DNA from: Tsukamurella tyrosinosolvens
GTDB lineage: Bacteria > Actinomycetota > Actinomycetes > Mycobacteriales > Mycobacteriaceae
NCBI RefSeq assembly: GCF_900104775.1
Contig: NZ_FNSA01000003.1
Coordinates: 1,798,001 to 1,862,000, forward strand
Direction: 5' to 3'
Length of the DNA stretch: 64,000 bases
The position numbers and the translations under genes are program-made. The notes beneath the pieces were generated by a model, which had not been told where the DNA came from, searched no databases, and saw only the letters and a list, made by a program, of their open reading frames with translations. Below are positions 1 through 8,502 of this stretch, piece by piece. How positions within the stretch are numbered: position 1 is the first letter of the stretch; every line of letters begins with the position of its first letter.

Positions 1-537
1 TTCAGCGGCGTCTGGCCGGCCGCGCAGCTCGGCTTCGTCTCCCGCAGCTCGATCGGCACGCTGCCCGTCACCGAGCGGGTCACCGAGCGCAATCTCGGCG
101 TGCCGCGCGAGTACGCCTCGTTCGCGGTGCCGCTCGGCGCCACCACCAAGATGGACGGCTGCGCGGCGATCTACCCGGCGATCGCGGCGATCTTCGTCGC
201 GCAGTTCTTCCACGTCCCGCTCGGCATCACGGACTATCTGCTCATCGTGGTCGTCTCGGTGATCGGCTCGGCCGCCACCGCGGGCACCACCGGCGCGACG
301 GTCATGCTGACCCTGACCCTCTCGACCCTCGGGTTGCCGCTGGCCGGCGTCGGCCTGCTGCTGGCCGTCGAGCCCATCGTCGACATGGGGCGCACCGCGC
401 TCAACGTGACCGGCCAGGCGCTGGTTCCGACCATCGTCGCCAAGCAGGAGGGCATCCTCGACGAGGACGCCTACAACGCGCCGCGCAAGGACGTCTACGC
501 CGACGAGTCCGCGGAGCCCGCGCCCGTCGCGGCCTGA
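1..537 (+). CDS. Dicarboxylate:cation symporter, DAACS/GltP-DctA type, 3' part
   Basis: The frame is open from the first base and encodes the last 178 residues of an inner-membrane symporter that imports C4-dicarboxylates or acidic amino acids with cations. Visible signatures are SRSSIGTLPVTERV near the left edge, the re-entrant loop TKMDGCAAIYP, a hydrophobic helix around LTLTLSTLGLPLAGVG, and DMGRTALNVTGQ, which matches the family's D..RT..NVTGD substrate and cation site with Q in place of the last D. The N-terminal helices lie outside the window. The 3' end overlaps the convergent hydrolase gene by 43 bases. The family call is firm; the substrate is inferred. Confidence 0.85.
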   Translation, partial: FSGVWPAAQLGFVSRSSIGTLPVTERVTERNLGVPREYASFAVPLGATTKMDGCAAIYPAIAAIFVAQFFHVPLGITDYLLIVVVSVIGSAATAGTTGATVMLTLTLSTLGLPLAGVGLLLAVEPIVDMGRTALNVTGQALVPTIVAKQEGILDEDAYNAPRKDVYADESAEPAPVAA

Positions 538-1337
538 CCGCCCCACAGCGCACGCAGCGCCGCGTTGACCTCCGCGGGGTGCTGCGTGTGCGGGTAGTAG
601 CCGGGCACTCGCAGGCGCCGGGCGCCGATCCGATCGGCCACCGCGTCCGCGCAGGCCAGCAGCGGCTCGCCGGCGTACCGGCGATACGCCTCGGGTGCCC
701 CGGCCCACGTGCCCGTGATCACGAGCGCGGGCCACGGTGCGGCGGCCAGCGGCTCCAGCGGCGGGTCCGCCTCCCAGACCGGGCGCTCCCGCATCGAGGT
801 CCGGACGGCGCGCAGCCGTTCCGGAGTCGGTTCCGGCATCGCCATCCCCACGCCCTCGGTGGACAGCCGCAGGAATTCGGCCGGATCCAAGTCGGGCGGG
901 CCCGCGCCGGGCGCGGCGTCGACGCGGGCGAGCAGGTCGCGCACCGCCGGGTGGTTCGCCGCGGCCCGCAGAGCGGACGGTTGGATCAGAGCCAGGGACC
1001 GCACGGCCCCTGGGCGTCGCGCCGCGGCGAGCATCGCGGCGAGCCCGCCGTTGGAGTGCCCGACGAGGTGCGCGCCGTCCGGGCAGGCGTCGAGGAGGAC
1101 GACGAGATCGTCGGCGTCCGTGTCGAAGTCGCTCCGGTCCGTGTCGGGCGACCGGCCGTAGCCGCGCCGGTCCACCAGGAGGAGGCGCCGCTCGTCGGCG
1201 AGCGGCCGCTGCGCGGCGAAACCATAGGCGGCATCATCGCCCCAGGTGAAGACGCCGTGCGCGAAGATCGCGGGCACCGCGGCCCGGCGCTCCGGGGCGG
1301 CGGGTCGCCAGGTGGTGACGTGGACGGGGCCGGGCAT
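495..1337 (-). CDS. Alpha/beta-fold hydrolase
   Basis: This 280-residue alpha/beta hydrolase has the nucleophile elbow GHSNGG (Ser95) and an oxyanion HG in AHGVF near residue 27. The likely catalytic His is at the C-terminus in HTQHP, about residue 253. The usual Asp after strand 6 is not obvious: the sequence there is GTWAGAPE. I chose the ATG at 1337 because GGGAGAG lies just upstream; the longer open frame is a shadow of the esterase gene. It follows the carboxylesterase by 20 bases and probably shares its transcript. The substrate is unknown. Its 3' end runs 43 bases into the convergent symporter gene. Confidence 0.8.
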   Translation of the reverse strand: MPGPVHVTTWRPAAPERRAAVPAIFAHGVFTWGDDAAYGFAAQRPLADERRLLLVDRRGYGRSPDTDRSDFDTDADDLVVLLDACPDGAHLVGHSNGGLAAMLAAARRPGAVRSLALIQPSALRAAANHPAVRDLLARVDAAPGAGPPDLDPAEFLRLSTEGVGMAMPEPTPERLRAVRTSMRERPVWEADPPLEPLAAAPWPALVITGTWAGAPEAYRRYAGEPLLACADAVADRIGARRLRVPGYYPHTQHPAEVNAALRALWGGQAATGAGSADSSA

Positions 1338-1357
1338 CGGTTGCTCTCCCGGGCCGG

Positions 1358-2833
1358 TCAGGCGGGGGCGAACGGCGCCGGCGGGCGGCCCTGCCAGATG
1401 CGGCGCGAACGCTCCTCGGGATACGGCGACGTCGTCGACGGGGCGTCGAGGAGTCGGGTGCTCCGACGCTCGGCGTCGTAGCAGGGCCAGCCCGGATCTC
1501 CGGTGGCGCAGAACCGCACCCAGGTGCGGAGCAACTCGTCCGACACGGCACGCGCACCGTCCGGCGCGTCCTCGCCGAAGAACATCACGCCCGTGGGGCA
1601 GTCCAGGGTGCCGAAGGCGAGCGGAACGTCGATGCTGTGGCAGGCGCCGTAGACCTCGGACTCCCAGCACATCTCGAACAGGTACGAGGTCCCGCCGGCC
1701 GCGGCGTTCGCCTCGGCGAGCAGCACGGACGGCATGCGGAAGGTGGCGTCGGAGTAGACGATCTCGACCGTCTCGTCGGCCGTCGCGTCCGGGTACGCGG
1801 CGCGGTACTCGGCGGGATCGCCGGGCGCGAACACCTCGAGCGCCGTGGCGGCGTCGTCCTCGGTGAAGGCGCCGCGCACGCCCATCATGATGCTGAACAG
1901 CCGGAACTCGTCGCGCATGTGCCCGGCGAGCAGGTCGATGCCCGCGGCATTGCCGTCGGCCAGCGCCTCCCACGGGGTCTGCGGCAGCAGATCCCCGTCG
2001 ATGATCGGGCAGACGACGATCCCGAGGTGGGCGAGGCGCCCCCACCGCTCCGTGTGCGCGGGGGAATCGGCGCAGAGCGCGGTGACTTCCTCGGCGAGGC
2101 GCTGCGGCGGGACCTGCGCGAACGCCGCCGCGGTCGGCGCGATGCCGAGGCGCTCCGCGAGCGCGGCCGTGACCTCCGCCGCCAGGGCGGGGGTGATGTT
2201 CAGGCCGGGGACGGAGTGGGTGATGGCCCGCCGGAACAGCGGCCGTGCCGCCGGGATCGTGAGCAGCGCGGCGACCGATCCCGCGCCGCCCGACGTGCCG
2301 GAGATGGTGACCGCGTCCGGGTCGCCGCCGAACGCGGCGATGTTGCGCTGGATCCACTCGAGGGCGGCGATCTGGTCGAGCAGGCCCCGGTTCGACGGTG
2401 CGCCCTCCAGGAATGCGAAGCCCTCGGCGCCCATCCGGCACTGGACGGTCACGACCACGAGGCCTTCTGTCGCGAGCGCGGTGGGGTCGAACATGGGATC
2501 CGCCGCGGTGCCGGCCATGTAGCCGCCGCAGGAGATCCACACCAGGACCGGCAGTCCGGACCGTCCTGGGGCCGGGGTGCACACCGCGACGGTGAGCCAG
2601 TTCGCGTCGTCCGACACCTCGGCCTTCGGGCCGGGCCCGGATTGCGGAGGCGGGGGGCCGAATTCGATCGCGGGGCGGACACCGTCCCAGCGGGGGACCG
2701 GCGCCGGGGCGGCGAACCGCAGCGTCCCGACGGGCGGCTGTGCGTAGGGGATGCCGCGGAACGTCGCGGTGCCGCCGCGGTACTCGCCCTCGACGACGCC
2801 CTCCGCGGTCGTGACCCTGGGGCGCTCGTGCAT
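1358..2833 (-). CDS. Carboxylesterase, type B
   Basis: This 491-residue protein is a serine carboxylesterase of the cholinesterase-like type B family, which hydrolyses carboxylic esters. It opens with the family pattern FRGIPYAQPPVGTLRF (residues 25-40). The nucleophile motif ISGTSGGAGSV puts the catalytic Ser near residue 181, and the C-terminal HSIDVPLAFG supplies the catalytic His. The oxyanion-hole motif, normally HGGG, reads SCGGY here. No signal peptide is visible, so it is probably cytoplasmic. It diverges from a TetR gene and is followed at 20 bases by another hydrolase, which suggests a two-gene catabolic unit under that regulator. The substrate cannot be deduced. Confidence 0.88.
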   Translation of the reverse strand: MHERPRVTTAEGVVEGEYRGGTATFRGIPYAQPPVGTLRFAAPAPVPRWDGVRPAIEFGPPPPQSGPGPKAEVSDDANWLTVAVCTPAPGRSGLPVLVWISCGGYMAGTAADPMFDPTALATEGLVVVTVQCRMGAEGFAFLEGAPSNRGLLDQIAALEWIQRNIAAFGGDPDAVTISGTSGGAGSVAALLTIPAARPLFRRAITHSVPGLNITPALAAEVTAALAERLGIAPTAAAFAQVPPQRLAEEVTALCADSPAHTERWGRLAHLGIVVCPIIDGDLLPQTPWEALADGNAAGIDLLAGHMRDEFRLFSIMMGVRGAFTEDDAATALEVFAPGDPAEYRAAYPDATADETVEIVYSDATFRMPSVLLAEANAAAGGTSYLFEMCWESEVYGACHSIDVPLAFGTLDCPTGVMFFGEDAPDGARAVSDELLRTWVRFCATGDPGWPCYDAERRSTRLLDAPSTTSPYPEERSRRIWQGRPPAPFAPA

Positions 2834-2927
2834 GTCGGTCTCCTTCGGTCTCGGCGTGTCCTCGCCTTCGACGTTATCAGCCAGGCGTATTATTTCAAGT
2901 GTATGGGAACGATCGGAAGGAATCGCC
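2834..2927. promoter_or_regulatory. Divergent intergenic region, esterase / TetR
   Basis: This 94-base gap separates the starts of the esterase and the TetR gene. It contains an AT-rich block around 2870-2910 that stands out from the GC-rich surroundings and should carry promoters for both directions. GGAAGG at 2915-2920 is the ribosome binding site that fixes the GTG start of the regulator. I see no clean palindrome that could be called the operator. Confidence 0.4.
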
Positions 2928-3524
2928 GTGCCGAGACAGGTCGATCACCGGCAACGCCGGGAGGAGATCGCGCGCGCGCTGTGGCGCGTGGTGGACACCT
3001 CGGGCGCCCTCCGGCTGAGCCTGCGTGAGGTGGCGAAGGAGGCCGGGATGTCGCACGGCCAGGTGCAGCACTACTTCACCTCCCGGCGGGAGCTGCTGCT
3101 GTTCGCGACGGACTTCGCCGCCGAACGGACCGCGGAGCGCATCGCCGCCGGCCTGGCCGATCTCGGGCCGGAACCGGATCCGCGTGACCTCCTGCGGATC
3201 ACCTTGACGGAGATGCTCCCACTGCACCCCGACGCCCGCGCGACGAGCCGGATGAGTGCGGCGTACGTCCTCGAGGCCCTGCACGACGACGAGCTGCGCG
3301 TCCGCGCGCGGGACGGCATGGTGCAGGCGCGGGCGCAGGTCGAGGAGCTCATCGCGCGCGCGATCGCGGACGGGCGCATCGCCGCCGACCGTGCACCGTC
3401 GACCGAGACCGATCGCCTGCTCGCCATCACCGGGCTGACGCCGCTGCTCGACCTCGGGGTGATCACTCCGGAGGACGCGATCGCGGCGATCGACCGACAC
3501 CTGGACGACCTCTTCACACCGTGA
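2928..3524 (+). CDS. TetR/AcrR family regulator (BetI-like C-terminus)
   Basis: This 198-residue protein has a TetR-type DNA-binding helix-turn-helix at residues about 8-55, with LRLSLREVAKEAGMS as the HTH core and QVQHYFTSRRELL as the typical end of the domain. A helical ligand-binding domain follows. The GTG start at 2928 is preceded by GGAAGG; the longer upstream frame runs back through the esterase gene and is not credible. It is transcribed away from the esterase-hydrolase pair and most likely represses it. The ligand is unknown. A role over the downstream symporter is possible but less likely, because a 94-base gap with its own hairpins intervenes. Confidence 0.85.
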   Translation: MPRQVDHRQRREEIARALWRVVDTSGALRLSLREVAKEAGMSHGQVQHYFTSRRELLLFATDFAAERTAERIAAGLADLGPEPDPRDLLRITLTEMLPLHPDARATSRMSAAYVLEALHDDELRVRARDGMVQARAQVEELIARAIADGRIAADRAPSTETDRLLAITGLTPLLDLGVITPEDAIAAIDRHLDDLFTP

Positions 3525-3550
3525 AGGGCTCCTCGTGTTTTGCGATCGGA

Positions 3551-3600
3551 TTACGTCTTCGTAACCGGTGATTGCCGATGCGCCCCGCCGTGATGGGGCG
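3551..3600 (+). promoter_or_regulatory. Two small inverted repeats before the AGCS symporter
   Basis: TTACG-tctt-CGTAA lies at about 3551-3564 and CGCCCC-8 nt-GGGGCG at 3581-3600. The second ends 18 bases before the symporter ATG. They could be a terminator for the TetR gene, an operator or an RNA leader. The sequence does not distinguish these. Confidence 0.3.
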
Positions 3601-3618
3601 GCCTTTAAGGTTGCTCCC

Positions 3619-5160
3619 ATGTCTGACCTGCTGGCGACCCTGAACGACAAGTACATCTGGAGCCCCGCCCTCATCTACCTCTGCCTCGGCGTTGGTGTGT
3701 ACTTCTCGATCCGCTCCCGGTTCGTGCAGGTCCGCCAGATCCCCGCCATGGTGGGTCAACTCATACATGGCGAGAAATCCGCGTCGGGCGTGAGCTCCTT
3801 CCAGGCCCTCGCCATGTCGCTGGCGGGGCGGGTCGGCACCGGCAACATCGCCGGGGTCGCCACCGCGATCGCGTTCGGCGGACCGGGCGCGGTGCTGTGG
3901 ATGTGGGTGATGGCATTCCTCGGCGCGTCGACCTCGTATGTCGAATGCACCCTCGGCCAGATCTACAAGGAGCGCGATCGCCTCACCGGCGAATACCGGG
4001 GCGGCCCCGCCTACTACTTCCGTCGCGCCCTCGCAAAGGGGAAGTACGCCGTCGTCGGCAATGTTTACGGCCTGCTCTTCGCCGCAGTCACAGTCCTCGC
4101 CTGCGGGCTGCTCATGCCGATGGTGCAGGCGAACTCGATGGCGGTCGCCATGAAGGGCGCATGGGGGATCGAGCCCTGGGTCGCCGCCCTCGGCACTGTC
4201 ATCGTGCTGGCATTCGTCATCATCGGTGGCGTCAAGCGAATCGCCACTTTCGCCTCGGTGGTCGTACCGTTCATGGCGATCCTGTACATCGCGGCCGCCC
4301 TGATCATCATGGCCTTCAACGCCGACGCCATCCCCGGCGTCTTCCAGCTAATCGTCCGCGAGGCCTTCGATCTGTCTGCCGGCTTCGGAGCGCTCGTCGG
4401 GACCGCCGTCATGTGGGGCGTCAAGCGCGGCGTCTACTCCAACGAGGCCGGGCAGGGCACCGGCCCGCACGCCGCGGCGGCCGCGGAGGTCAGTCACCCG
4501 GCCAAGCAGGGGCTCGCGCAGGCCTTCGCGGTGTACGTCGACACGCTGTTCGTCTGCTCCGCCACCGCATTCATCATCCTGAGCACCGGCGCCTACCGCG
4601 TGTTCGAGGGCGACTCCGCGTCCGGCCGCGTGCTGGCTGACGGTGGCGCCCTCGTCGGCGACCCGGAGGTCGGGCCGGCGTACGCGCAGCAGGGCTTCGA
4701 CACCGTCTTCAACGGCTCCGGCGCCAGCTTCATCGCGATCTCGCTCGCCTTCTTCTGCTTCACGACGATCGTCGCCTACTACTACATGGCGGAGACGAAC
4801 CTGCGGTTCCTGATGGGGCGCTTCGCCGTCGTCGTGATCCCGGTGCTCAACTCCGCGCTCGGACGGGTGCTCACGATGCTGCTGCAGGTCCTCATCCTGG
4901 CCTCCGTGGCGATCGGCGCCGTGTCCACCGCGAAGGACGCCTGGGCGATGGGCGACCTCGGCGTCGGGCTCATGGCGTGGCTCAACATCATCGGCATCCT
5001 GGTCCTGCAGAACGCGGCCTTCACGGCTCTGCGCGACTTCGAGCGGCAGCAGAAGATGGGGATCGACCCGCAGTTCGACCCGACTCCGCTGGGCATCGTC
5101 AATGCGACCTTCTGGGAGGAGCGCGCGGCCTCGCGCCGCGCCGACCCCGTCGACGCCTAG
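3619..5160 (+). CDS. Sodium:alanine/amino-acid symporter, AGCS family
   Basis: This 513-residue polytopic membrane protein belongs to the alanine or glycine:cation symporter family, which imports small neutral amino acids with sodium. It shows the early motif SLAGRVGTGNIAGVA, then EYRGGPAYYF, and the family signature YSNEAGQGTGPHAAAAAE, with about ten hydrophobic helices. The length is typical of the family. ATG 3619 is supported by AAGG upstream. Some codons in the first half (AAT GTT TAC, CTA ATC) are less GC-biased than in neighbouring genes, a weak hint of separate ancestry. No dedicated regulator is evident. Confidence 0.9.
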   Translation: MSDLLATLNDKYIWSPALIYLCLGVGVYFSIRSRFVQVRQIPAMVGQLIHGEKSASGVSSFQALAMSLAGRVGTGNIAGVATAIAFGGPGAVLWMWVMAFLGASTSYVECTLGQIYKERDRLTGEYRGGPAYYFRRALAKGKYAVVGNVYGLLFAAVTVLACGLLMPMVQANSMAVAMKGAWGIEPWVAALGTVIVLAFVIIGGVKRIATFASVVVPFMAILYIAAALIIMAFNADAIPGVFQLIVREAFDLSAGFGALVGTAVMWGVKRGVYSNEAGQGTGPHAAAAAEVSHPAKQGLAQAFAVYVDTLFVCSATAFIILSTGAYRVFEGDSASGRVLADGGALVGDPEVGPAYAQQGFDTVFNGSGASFIAISLAFFCFTTIVAYYYMAETNLRFLMGRFAVVVIPVLNSALGRVLTMLLQVLILASVAIGAVSTAKDAWAMGDLGVGLMAWLNIIGILVLQNAAFTALRDFERQQKMGIDPQFDPTPLGIVNATFWEERAASRRADPVDA

Positions 5161-5199
5161 CCGGCGAGCGGCACCGTCGACCTGCGGAGTCCCGGCGAT

Positions 5200-5228
5200 T
5201 TCGCAGGTCGGCGCCGCGGGCGTACACT
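5200..5228 (+). promoter_or_regulatory. Candidate rpsB promoter
   Basis: TTCGCA (5200-5205) and TACACT (5223-5228) are separated by 17 bases, a reasonable match to a housekeeping sigma-70-type promoter. It would start a transcript near 5235 with an untranslated leader of almost 200 bases. The call rests on sequence match and position only. Confidence 0.45.
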
Positions 5229-5238
5229 TGCCCTTGCG

Positions 5239-5428
5239 CTCCGTCCCTATGGCGGAGTGACTACGCGTGTTCCCCAGGCGCCCAGTGGGCGTGCCGTGCA
5301 GCGCGGTCTCCTTCTCGAAGGAGTGCAGTGCGGCGGAACACCAGGACACCGCGCACCGCTCTCGCCCGCTGACCAGCGGGAACGAGGGTCGTCGCGGCGT
5401 GTACAACTGCAACTACGAAAGAGGCATC
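5239..5428 (+). promoter_or_regulatory. Structured 5' leader of rpsB-tsf
   Basis: Three stems can be read. CTCCG/CGGAG spans 5239-5257. CTCCTT-ctcg-AAGGAG spans 5308-5323 and can extend outward through TGCA/TGCA and GCCG/CGGC. CTCGCCCGCT-gacc-AGCGGGaaCGAG spans 5361-5386 and forms ten pairs with a two-base bulge. The last ends 42 bases before the start codon. The frame through this region is open but looks non-coding. An S2-responsive or other ribosomal-protein leader is a reasonable inference; I recognise no named RNA family. Confidence 0.45.
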
Positions 5429-6268
5429 ATGGCTGTCGTCACCATGAAGCAGCTGCTGGACAGCGGCGCGCACTTCGGTCATCAGACCCGTCGGTGGAAC
5501 CCGAAGATGAAGCGTTTCATCTTCACCGACCGCAACGGCATCTACATCATCGATCTGCAGCAGACGCTGACCTACATCGACAAGGCCTACGAGTTCGTCA
5601 AGGAGACCGTCGCCCACGGTGGCACCGTCCTCTTCGTCGGCACGAAGAAGCAGGCCCAGGAGTCGATCGCCGAAGAGGCCACCCGCGTCGGCATGCCCTA
5701 CGTGAACCAGCGCTGGCTGGGCGGCATGCTCACCAACTTCCAGACGGTCCACAAGCGTCTTCAGCGCATGAAGGAGCTGGAGACCATGGAGCAGACCGGT
5801 GGCTTCGAGGGTCGCACCAAGAAGGAAATCCTCATGCTCACGCGTGAGAAGAACAAGCTCGAGCGGACCCTCGGCGGTATCCGCGACATGGCCAAGGTCC
5901 CCTCGGCCATCTGGGTCGTGGACACCAACAAGGAGCACATCGCCGTGGGCGAGGCCCGCAAGCTGGGTATCCCGGTCATCGCGATCCTCGACACCAACTG
6001 CGATCCCGACCTCGTCGACTACCCGATCCCGGGCAACGACGACGCGATCCGCTCCGCCGCTCTGCTGACCAAGGTCGTGGCCTCCGCCGTGGCCGAGGGC
6101 GTGCAGGCCCGCGCGGGCGTCGCCACCGGCGATGCCAAGCCCGAGGCCGGCGCCGGCGAGCCCCTCGCCGAGTGGGAGCAGGAGCTGCTGGAGTCCGCCA
6201 CCGTCGCGACCCCCGCCGCCGAGGCGCCCGCGACCGAGGCTCCGGCCACCGAGACCCCGGAAGCCTGA
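5429..6268 (+). CDS. rpsB: 30S ribosomal protein S2
   Basis: This 279-residue protein is ribosomal protein S2, a component of the small-subunit body. The conserved start [19 protein letters not shown] and the later blocks [41 protein letters not shown] and [13 protein letters not shown] are clear. The ATG at 5429 is preceded by AAAGAGG, and the upstream in-frame extension to 5267 is rejected. The C-terminal 40 residues are an Ala/Glu/Thr/Pro-rich extension typical of actinobacterial S2. It is followed by tsf with the usual short gap, and both probably depend on the upstream leader. Confidence 0.98.
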   Translation: MAVVTMKQLLDSGAHFGHQTRRWNPKMKRFIFTDRNGIYIIDLQQTLTYIDKAYEFVKETVAHGGTVLFVGTKKQAQESIAEEATRVGMPYVNQRWLGGMLTNFQTVHKRLQRMKELETMEQTGGFEGRTKKEILMLTREKNKLERTLGGIRDMAKVPSAIWVVDTNKEHIAVGEARKLGIPVIAILDTNCDPDLVDYPIPGNDDAIRSAALLTKVVASAVAEGVQARAGVATGDAKPEAGAGEPLAEWEQELLESATVATPAAEAPATEAPATETPEA

Positions 6269-6315
6269 TCGTTTCCGGTCGCACGACCTTCCCTTCTTAG
6301 ATAGGAGCCGCATAC

Positions 6316-7140
6316 ATGGCGAACTACACCGCCGCTGACGTCAAGCGTCTCCGCGACCTCACCGGGTCGGGGATGATGGACTGCAAGAACGCGCTCACCG
6401 AGACCGACGGCGATTTCGACAAGGCCGTCGAGGTGCTGCGCATCAAGGGCGCGAAGGACGTCGGCAAGCGTGCCGGTCGTTCCACCGCCGAGGGCCTCGT
6501 GGCCGCCAAGGACGGCGTGCTCATCGAGCTCAACTCCGAGACGGACTTCGTCGCGAAGAACGAGGAGTTCCAGCAGCTCGCCGACGCGATCGTCGCTGCC
6601 GCTGCCGCGTCGGACGCCGCCACCGTCGAGGCCGTGCTCGAGCTGCCGCTCGAGGGCGAGACCGTCGCGTCGCGCATCGAGGCCGCGTCGGCCAAGCTGG
6701 GCGAGAAGCTGGTGCTGCGTCGCATCGCGCGCTACGACGGCCCCGTCGCCGTCTACCTGCACAAGCGCAGCTCGGACCTGCCGCCCGCCGTGGGCGTGCT
6801 GGTCTCGTTCTCGGGTGAGGGCGACGCCGCTGCCGAGGCCGCTCGCGGCGCCGGCATGCAGGTCGCCGCGCTCAAGGCGAAGTACGCCAGCCGGGACGAG
6901 GTTCCGGCCGACGTCATCGAGAACGAGCGTCGCATCGCCGAGGAGACCGCGCGTGCCGAGGGCAAGCCGGAGCAGGCGCTGTCGAAGATCGTCGAGGGCA
7001 AGACCGTGGCCTACTACAAGGACACCGTCCTCCCCGACCAGCCGTCCGTGACCGACAACAAGAAGTCGGTCCAGCAGGTGCTGGACGAGGCCGGCGTGAA
7101 GGTCAACGCCTTCACCCGCTTCGAGGTCGGCCAGGAGTAA
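6316..7140 (+). CDS. tsf: Elongation factor Ts
   Basis: This 274-residue protein is EF-Ts, the nucleotide exchange factor that recycles EF-Tu. The N-terminal UBA-like domain carries [19 protein letters not shown], followed by the core motifs INE-like [14 protein letters not shown] and later [20 protein letters not shown] lies before ATG 6316. It sits 47 bases after rpsB, the universal order, and a strong terminator follows. The length is normal. Confidence 0.98.
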   Translation: MANYTAADVKRLRDLTGSGMMDCKNALTETDGDFDKAVEVLRIKGAKDVGKRAGRSTAEGLVAAKDGVLIELNSETDFVAKNEEFQQLADAIVAAAAASDAATVEAVLELPLEGETVASRIEAASAKLGEKLVLRRIARYDGPVAVYLHKRSSDLPPAVGVLVSFSGEGDAAAEAARGAGMQVAALKAKYASRDEVPADVIENERRIAEETARAEGKPEQALSKIVEGKTVAYYKDTVLPDQPSVTDNKKSVQQVLDEAGVKVNAFTRFEVGQE

Positions 7141-7158
7141 CTCCTCCGTCCTCACGCA

Positions 7159-7192
7159 CGAGGCCCGCACCGATCCGTCGGTGCGGGCCTCG
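7159..7192 (+). terminator. Intrinsic terminator after tsf
   Basis: A perfect 15-bp stem (7159-7173 with 7178-7192) around the loop TCCG begins 18 bases after the tsf stop and is followed by a pyrimidine-rich run. It closes the rpsB-tsf unit. Confidence 0.85.
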
Positions 7193-7200
7193 TCGTCTCT

Positions 7201-7279
7201 CCGCCCCGGAATTGAACACCGTTTCCGTCCACCGCGACCTGCGGATTCGCTGTCCGAAACAGTGTTCAATTGCGGGGCG
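7201..7279. repeat. Long imperfect inverted repeat
   Basis: The arms at 7201-7226 and about 7255-7279 are inverted copies. Both contain CCGCCCCG, then AATTGAACAC, then GTTTC, with a single mismatch between each of these blocks. The centre is about 28 bases. The ATTGAACAC arms are AT-rich for this genome. It lies directly after the tsf terminator and before the VOC/AraC insert, so it may be an operator, a hairpin RNA or the footprint of an insertion. Confidence 0.6.
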
Positions 7280-7338
7280 GGGTGGGCGTGCGGATTTCTT
7301 CAAGCCCGACGGTGCCGTCCGCTGCCAGTCTGGAAGGC

Positions 7339-7734
7339 ATGAACAGCACACGCACCGACACGAACATCTGGCCCGGACTCACCTACGAAGACGCCCTCGC
7401 CGCCCGGGAATGGCTGCGGCGGATCGGCTTCGAGGAGGGGATCCTCGTCGAGGGCGACGCCGACGGCGAGGTCGTCCACTCCGAGATGCTGTGGCCCGAC
7501 GGCGGCCGCGTCATGGTCCACTCCACCTGCAAACAGGACGCCACGTTCTCGACTCCGCGGGGTAGCGGCAGCGTCTACGTGGTCGTCACCGATCCCGACG
7601 CCGTCTACGCCCGCGCACAGGAGCTCGGCGCCCGCCTGGTGCGGGAGATGCGCGAGGAGGACTATGGGTCCAAGGGATTCTCCGTCGCCGATCCGGAGGG
7701 CAACACGTGGAGTTTCGGTACCTACGCGGGGTGA
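7339..7734 (+). CDS. VOC (glyoxalase-like) family protein
   Basis: This 131-residue single-domain protein has the vicinal-oxygen-chelate fold, as in glyoxalase and PhnB-like proteins. It shows the N-terminal pattern YEDALAAREWLRRIGFEEG and the C-terminal signature FSVADPEGNTWSFGTY, which normally carries a metal or substrate ligand. I preferred ATG 7339 to the longer frame because GGAAGG precedes it. The stop overlaps the start of the AraC regulator by four bases (GTGA), so the two are translationally coupled. Its substrate is unknown; small-molecule detoxification or binding is the usual role. Confidence 0.8.
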   Translation: MNSTRTDTNIWPGLTYEDALAAREWLRRIGFEEGILVEGDADGEVVHSEMLWPDGGRVMVHSTCKQDATFSTPRGSGSVYVVVTDPDAVYARAQELGARLVREMREEDYGSKGFSVADPEGNTWSFGTYAG

Positions 7735-8492
7735 CCGGGCCGGGAATCGCCCGGGCCGCCGCGTACGACATCAGTGGCGTCGTCCCGGGCACCCACCTCG
7801 CCGTCCCCTCGCCGACGCTCACGATGATCATCGACCTCGGCCACGGCCTGGACCTGACGGGGCCGGGCCTGCCCGACCGCACCACCTTCCGGCTCTGCCT
7901 CTCCGGTATGCATCCCGAGCCGTACCTCGTCCACCACGACGGGCTGCAGCGCGGCGTCCAGGTGGACGTGCGGCCCAGCCTCGTCCGGGCCCTCACCGGT
8001 GCCCCCGCGGCCGAGCTCGGGGGAGAGGCCGTCGAACTCGACGCCCTGCACCCGGGGCTCGCGGCCGAGCTGTCCGGCCGTGTGGCGGCGGCGCCGGCCG
8101 GCGATCGCGAGGCCGTGGCGGCCGCCGTCCTGGCCCGCCACGCGACGTCGGGCCGCGAGGTGCAGCCCGACGCCGCGGCGGCGTGGGCCCACCTCGCCGC
8201 CCGGCAGGGCCGGGTCACGGTCGCCGAGCTGGTCGAGCGCTCCGGGTGGTCGGCGCGGTACCTGGCGATGAAGTTCACCGCCGAGTTCGGGATGGGGATC
8301 AAGCAGGCCGCCCGCCTCATGCGCTTCGACGCCGCCCGCCGTGCGCTCGAGGCGGGGGAGGGTGCCGCCGACGTGGCCGCACGCGCCGGCTACGCCGACC
8401 AGGCGCACCTGAGCCGCGACATGCGCGCCTTCCTCGGGTACTCGCCGTCGGCGTACCTCGCGCGTCGCAGGAGCGAATTCACGCCTGTGTAG
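7731..8492 (+). CDS. AraC family transcriptional regulator
   Basis: This protein of about 253 residues has a divergent N-terminal ligand domain and a C-terminal AraC/XylS DNA-binding domain, residues about 160-250. The first HTH is VTVAELVERSGWSARYLAMKF and the second is AADVAARAGYADQAHLSRDM, ending FLGYSPSAYL. The GTG at 7731 overlaps the VOC stop; a GTG at 7707 in the same frame is possible but lies inside the conserved end of the VOC protein. It probably controls its own small operon in response to a compound the VOC protein handles. Confidence 0.82.
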   Translation: MTGPGIARAAAYDISGVVPGTHLAVPSPTLTMIIDLGHGLDLTGPGLPDRTTFRLCLSGMHPEPYLVHHDGLQRGVQVDVRPSLVRALTGAPAAELGGEAVELDALHPGLAAELSGRVAAAPAGDREAVAAAVLARHATSGREVQPDAAAAWAHLAARQGRVTVAELVERSGWSARYLAMKFTAEFGMGIKQAARLMRFDAARRALEAGEGAADVAARAGYADQAHLSRDMRAFLGYSPSAYLARRRSEFTPV

Positions 8493-8502
8493 TGTCGCCG
8501 GG

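Noticed and set aside
2865-2915. Operator palindrome for the first TetR gene
   Set aside because: CGTAT and GTATG elements are not inverted copies, so no defensible operator could be placed.
5267-5428. N-terminal extension of rpsB
   Set aside because: Not conserved in S2 proteins, lies over hairpins, and ATG 5429 has a good ribosome site.
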